From Isotricha intestinalis (Eukaryota > Ciliophora > Litostomatea > Vestibuliferida > Isotrichidae), in NCBI GenBank assembly GCA_023807065.1, contig JAJJLU010004003.1, positions 1 through 20,946 of the forward strand: a DNA stretch of 20,946 nucleotides. Reading direction: 5' to 3'. The position numbers and the translations under genes are program-made. The first letter of the stretch is position 1, and each line of letters begins with the position of its first letter. Shown piece by piece: positions 17,678-20,946 of the stretch. The notes under the pieces were generated by a model. The model was given only the letters and a program-made list of their open reading frames with translations. It was not told the origin of the DNA and searched no databases.

Positions 17678-18166
17678 TTATTTTTTTTTTCCTTTTTCTT
17701 TCTTACCTCCTTTTTCACCTTTACCACCTTTTCCTTTATTATCAGCAACTTTAGCATAAGCAGTTCTACATCTTCCACAATATAATCTGTCAGCATGTTC
17801 AGCTAAAAAAGTTCCAGGAGGACACACTTTACACATTTGTTTTAATCTAATAACTTTGTCACCTTCAATTTTATAATATTTCAAAATAGCTAAATTAACT
17901 TTTTTATGAACATGTTTCTTTTTAGTTTTTTTCACTTCCTTCTTCTTTTTTTTACCTTTTGCTCCTCCTTCTAAAGATATTATTAAATTAATTAAACAAT
18001 TATTTTCTATTATCTCATCATTTAATTTTTTTCCATTTAATAATAAGGTTTGTTCATTTTTTGGGATTCCCATTTCATTTTCTATTTTTTCTTTAATTTC
18101 AGTTGCATTTTCAGCTTCAATTAAAATTGATTGTCCTGAAATTGTTTCAACACGGATACAGACCAT
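17678..18166 (-). CDS. Ubiquitin-like / ribosomal protein S27a (eS31) fusion
   Basis: A 162-residue protein. Residues 1-68 are a ubiquitin fold relative (MVCIRVETISGQSILIE ... GIPKNEQTLLLNGKKL ... SLEGG), and residues 69-162 are the small-subunit ribosomal protein eS31: a Lys-rich linker, HKKVNLAILKYYKI, and a C4 zinc finger with C112, C115, C130 and C133 around the conserved DRLYCGRC. The precursor is normally cut after Gly-Gly, releasing ubiquitin and the ribosomal protein. Here the ubiquitin part is eight residues shorter than the standard 76, with about two lost after the second strand and about six in the region holding Lys63. The tail ISLEGG replaces VLRLRGG, so the Arg72 and Arg74 equivalents are Ser64 and Glu66, and Leu8 is Thr. 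Gly67-Gly68 is kept. Some eukaryotes (for example the nematode ubl-1 product) also carry a diverged moiety on S27a. The last 20 residues are a Gly/Lys-rich extension. It lies 61 bases downstream of the deubiquitinase gene. Confidence 0.95.
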   Translation of the reverse strand: MVCIRVETISGQSILIEAENATEIKEKIENEMGIPKNEQTLLLNGKKLNDEIIENNCLINLIISLEGGAKGKKKKKEVKKTKKKHVHKKVNLAILKYYKIEGDKVIRLKQMCKVCPPGTFLAEHADRLYCGRCRTAYAKVADNKGKGGKGEKGGKKEKGKKK

Positions 18167-18167
18167 T

Positions 18168-18214
18168 AAATAAATAAATAAATAAATTAAATAATAAATA
18201 AAATAAATAAATTA
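18168..18214. repeat. AAAT/TAAA microsatellite in the intergenic spacer
   Basis: Near-perfect repeats of AAAT/TAAA-type units fill most of the 61-base spacer between the deubiquitinase stop and the ATG of the ubiquitin-S27a gene. The spacer therefore has little unique sequence in which to place a promoter for the downstream gene. Confidence 0.75.
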
Positions 18215-18227
18215 AAGTTTAAATATA

Positions 18228-20946
18228 TTAGTTTTTGAGTTTATAAAATAATAAATATGCATTACTTGAAACTAATTTTGAAGGATGAATTTCATTAACA
18301 TCTTCATCATCAAAATTATACCATTTATTTCCATTTTTACATAAAGCAGTATAATGACCTCCAATTGAAATTCCAAAATGTTGATTTACTGCAAATAATT
18401 CATAACTATATTTTTTATCTTTCTTTCCAACTATATAATCTGTTAATTCTAGATTATATATAGGGAAATCTATTTCAGTATCATTTTTATTATTGAAAAA
18501 AAATCTTGATGAATTTTTAAATCTTTTTAATTGAATTATTAAAATTCTAGGTAATTTATATAACTGTAATTGTTTTATTGCTTGTCTATGTTCTTTGCAT
18601 TGTGAACAATACCATAAATTATCACTATCTAATTGTTCTTTTTTGGATAAAGCTTTAAAACAAGAATATAAATCCTTTCCATCATCGAATTGACCTTCAT
18701 CATCTTTATAATCATCAAATAATTTTATATTATTTAAATTCCCATTAAAATTTTCAAAAGGTATATCAATATATATTAAAAAATTTCTTTTTTTAGATTG
18801 GGATTTTATTAAATCTTCTATTGTATTATCTTTATTAAATTTAAAAGCACAATGATTACAAGTATTTTTGTTACAATAATCACATGGTAAATGTTCTCTT
18901 GTACAAGGAGTTAAATTATTTACTATACTAAGTTTAATTTTATCATCTGAAAAATTAGAATTTTCTTCTTTATAATATTTATAAAAATGTTCTCTTATTG
19001 TATCATATATTTTTTGAACTGTATCTTCTTTATCAAAATAAAAAGGTCTTGGAAAAAATAAAGGATAAATATCTGTATCTTGTTTTATTATAGGAGTAAA
19101 GAATATAGGATATTTATCTTCAATTTCTTCATCTTCAAATTCATACAAAATTATTTTAGAATAGGGTTCTTCCATTTGAGTAACAGCTTGTTTATATAAT
19201 TTTAATATAGGAACATTATTATTTAGTAAACCAAGATACATTTTATTTTCTCTACAAAAAATCCCAACAAAATTTTTTTTATAATTAATTCTATTATAAA
19301 TATCATTTGCAGTATCATATTCTCCAATTTGTAAACTAATTTTTCTAATAGAATTACTTTTATTATTAATAACATAACAACTACCATTAATTCCATTAAT
19401 ATTAGGAATTGGTAAACCTAAGCACATAAATTGGTCATAATTAATATTAGTTTTATTACATATAGGACATTGTACAGTAGATTTATATTGTCCATAAAAT
19501 AAATCAACAATAATTGAATTATCTCTTGATAAATTACTTTGCCACCATCTTTGACTTGCTTCTTCATCAGTTTCATTTTCTTGTTGTTCTTTTAATTCAA
19601 CATATTTTTTTTCTTTATTTCTATTTAAATCTTCATGAATATTATCTAACATAAAAGTTAACATTTCATGAGAATCTTGTTGAGAAAAACCTGCAAATTG
19701 TTTAACAAAATAACCAAATAAATCTTTAAAATTAATAGGATGAATATAAGTTTTATCTTGAACCCATAATTTTTCTAATAAATCAAAATAACATGAAACT
19801 ATTGTTCCTTTAGTTCCAAATTTATTATCTGTATTTACTTCACTTTTATACATTCCACTTATAAAATATGTAGTTAATAATTCACAATTACTTAAACATT
19901 GAATTGCACTATTCATAAAACAAGTATTACCTAAATTTATTAAACCTGTTATTCCATGTTTTGAATTTGGCTTTAAAAAATCATCTACTGATAAATCTAA
20001 AAGAGATTGAAGATTAAATTTTTGACATATTATTGTGTTAAATGATTGATGAAATAAAATATGAAATTTATCTTTTTTTTTACATTTACTTGAACAATAA
20101 TTGACTGTACATGTTGGAAGTCTTGTACAAGGCCTAAAAGCTGTATCTTTTTCTTTTTGGGAAATATGACATAAATTACATATTTTATCATTAGAATTTT
20201 GGTATTTTATTGTGTTTTCAAAAAATGTATTTTGAATATCTTTTTGATTTATTTCTATCATTATTTCTGTTTCTTTTATATTATATGATGAAAGAAATGA
20301 AGAAAAATCTTCATTTGAATTTATTTGCTTTAATTTTAATTCAGGAATTAATATTTCTAAATTTGATGGGGTTATTTTATAGGAATATATTATTGTTAGG
20401 ATATCTAGTTTTGATAGTTTTTTATTTGAAGTATATATTGATATATTTATATTTGAAACATCAATTTTTTCTTTTTCATTTTTTAAATTTGAGTTTAATA
20501 AATAATCTAATATTCTTTTTATTTTACTTTGAAAATCATCTAAAGTTGTTTTTTTTGATATTTGAATTGATCTTCTTCTCATATAATTTTCTTTTTTTTC
20601 AAAGAAAAAAGTTGATAAAATTAAAATCTTTAATTTTAATAAATGAATTTCATCTATTTTTCTTTCAATTTCAAAAACATCGTAATTATTGAAATTATCT
20701 TTTATAATTTCATATTTATTTTTATTTAATATAACATAATCATTTCTATCTAAATTATTTTTAATAAAAACATTTGTGTATTTATCTTGTGGATCAAACC
20801 AAAAATCTTTTGTTTCAATAATATTAAAATTATTAATTGGACCACAATACATATCATTATATCCAAATCTATTTCCATTATTCCAATTTTTTCTAATTTC
20901 TTCAGCATCGAAAAATCTATTTATATTTTTCCCATTTAATAATTCA
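18228..20946 (-). CDS. Ubiquitin-specific protease (DUSP, MYND-like, USP), 5' end cut by window
   Basis: The frame is open to the right edge, so the Met at 20852 is internal: 31 further residues (ending NGNRFGYND) precede it and 905 residues are visible. Numbering from the edge, residues about 20-95 resemble a DUSP domain (Trp, then YCGPINNFNI and NDYVILNKNKYEII). A possible ubiquitin-like region follows, then a MYND-like zinc cluster at about 256-307 (CNLC, PCTRLPTC, NYCSSKC, His, Cys). The catalytic core runs from about 331 to 905: Cys box GLINLGNTCFMNS with Cys342, QQDSHEML, zinc pairs CPIC (493, 496) and CSQC (780, 783), and the His box HFGISIGGHYTA with His864 and NFDDEDV supplying the Asp. 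A central insert holds an extra Cys/His cluster (CDYCNKNTCNHC). The core ends AYLLFYK, typical of the family. It cleaves ubiquitin from substrates or precursors. DUSP plus insert recalls the USP4/11/15 group and MYND recalls USP19; orthology is not decided. Confidence 0.95.
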   Translation of the reverse strand, partial: ELLNGKNINRFFDAEEIRKNWNNGNRFGYNDMYCGPINNFNIIETKDFWFDPQDKYTNVFIKNNLDRNDYVILNKNKYEIIKDNFNNYDVFEIERKIDEIHLLKLKILILSTFFFEKKENYMRRRSIQISKKTTLDDFQSKIKRILDYLLNSNLKNEKEKIDVSNINISIYTSNKKLSKLDILTIIYSYKITPSNLEILIPELKLKQINSNEDFSSFLSSYNIKETEIMIEINQKDIQNTFFENTIKYQNSNDKICNLCHISQKEKDTAFRPCTRLPTCTVNYCSSKCKKKDKFHILFHQSFNTIICQKFNLQSLLDLSVDDFLKPNSKHGITGLINLGNTCFMNSAIQCLSNCELLTTYFISGMYKSEVNTDNKFGTKGTIVSCYFDLLEKLWVQDKTYIHPINFKDLFGYFVKQFAGFSQQDSHEMLTFMLDNIHEDLNRNKEKKYVELKEQQENETDEEASQRWWQSNLSRDNSIIVDLFYGQYKSTVQCPICNKTNINYDQFMCLGLPIPNINGINGSCYVINNKSNSIRKISLQIGEYDTANDIYNRINYKKNFVGIFCRENKMYLGLLNNNVPILKLYKQAVTQMEEPYSKIILYEFEDEEIEDKYPIFFTPIIKQDTDIYPLFFPRPFYFDKEDTVQKIYDTIREHFYKYYKEENSNFSDDKIKLSIVNNLTPCTREHLPCDYCNKNTCNHCAFKFNKDNTIEDLIKSQSKKRNFLIYIDIPFENFNGNLNNIKLFDDYKDDEGQFDDGKDLYSCFKALSKKEQLDSDNLWYCSQCKEHRQAIKQLQLYKLPRILIIQLKRFKNSSRFFFNNKNDTEIDFPIYNLELTDYIVGKKDKKYSYELFAVNQHFGISIGGHYTALCKNGNKWYNFDDEDVNEIHPSKLVSSNAYLLFYKLKN

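Noticed and set aside
1..20946. A ciliate-type code (TAA and TAG as Gln) or TGA as Trp
   Set aside because: The USP, S27a, PP2C, kinase and other genes use CAA for Gln, TGG for Trp, have no internal stops and end at TAA exactly where their families end.
1..20946. tRNA, rRNA, CRISPR, insertion sequence or viral elements
   Set aside because: No G+C-richer cloverleaf-like stretch, spaced direct repeats, transposase-like frame or terminal inverted repeats were seen in the gaps or genes.

Overview
This is an extremely A+T-rich nuclear fragment from a unicellular eukaryote. Every recognisable protein is eukaryotic: a DHHC-type acyltransferase, an F-box protein, a PH-domain protein, a PP2C phosphatase, a protein kinase, a ubiquitin-S27a fusion and a ubiquitin-specific protease. 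The only clear intron is 42 bases long (GTAAG...AAAAG). The large proteins are crowded with asparagine runs, and intergenic gaps are often only about 60 to 200 bases. Termination is standard: seven of eight intact genes end in TAA and one in TAG, Gln is CAA and Trp is TGG. A ciliate with standard stop codons (rumen entodiniomorphids are one such group), a dictyostelid-like amoeba or an anaerobic gut fungus would all fit. I lean to a ciliate-like protist but cannot prove it. There are no prokaryotic, CRISPR, insertion-sequence or phage features.

Layout, left to right. Bases 58-727 (minus strand) hold the wreck of a secreted, Cys-rich, GPI-anchor-type surface protein, with a signal peptide, shifted frames and an in-frame TGA. 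After a 712-base gap comes a short two-exon DHHC-family protein (1440-2141, plus strand). From 2401 to the right edge every intact gene is on the minus strand. These are a small F-box-like protein starting MGC, a 1060-residue Asn-rich protein starting MGVENS with a C-terminal PH domain, a PP2C phosphatase with an Asn-rich insert and tail, a kinase/B-box/coiled-coil protein, a 1532-residue Asn-rich protein of unknown function, a ubiquitin-like/S27a fusion, and a DUSP/MYND-like/USP deubiquitinase that runs off the right edge. A second decayed coding region (12530-12843, plus strand) lies in the gap between the kinase and the 1532-residue protein; its internal stops look like CAA-to-TAA changes.

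How the genes may work together. Neighbours form three suggestive functional pairs: a palmitoyltransferase-family protein beside a protein with an N-terminal Met-Gly-Cys acylation signal, a kinase beside a phosphatase, and a deubiquitinase 61 bases upstream of a ubiquitin-like fusion precursor. In an intron-poor, compact protist genome this may be chance. Most of the minus-strand genes concern membrane-associated signalling or ubiquitin-type regulation. The most unusual items are the S27a fusion, whose ubiquitin moiety is eight residues short and has lost the Arg residues of the LRLRGG tail; the kinase with a built-in B-box; and the truncated NHHC acyltransferase.
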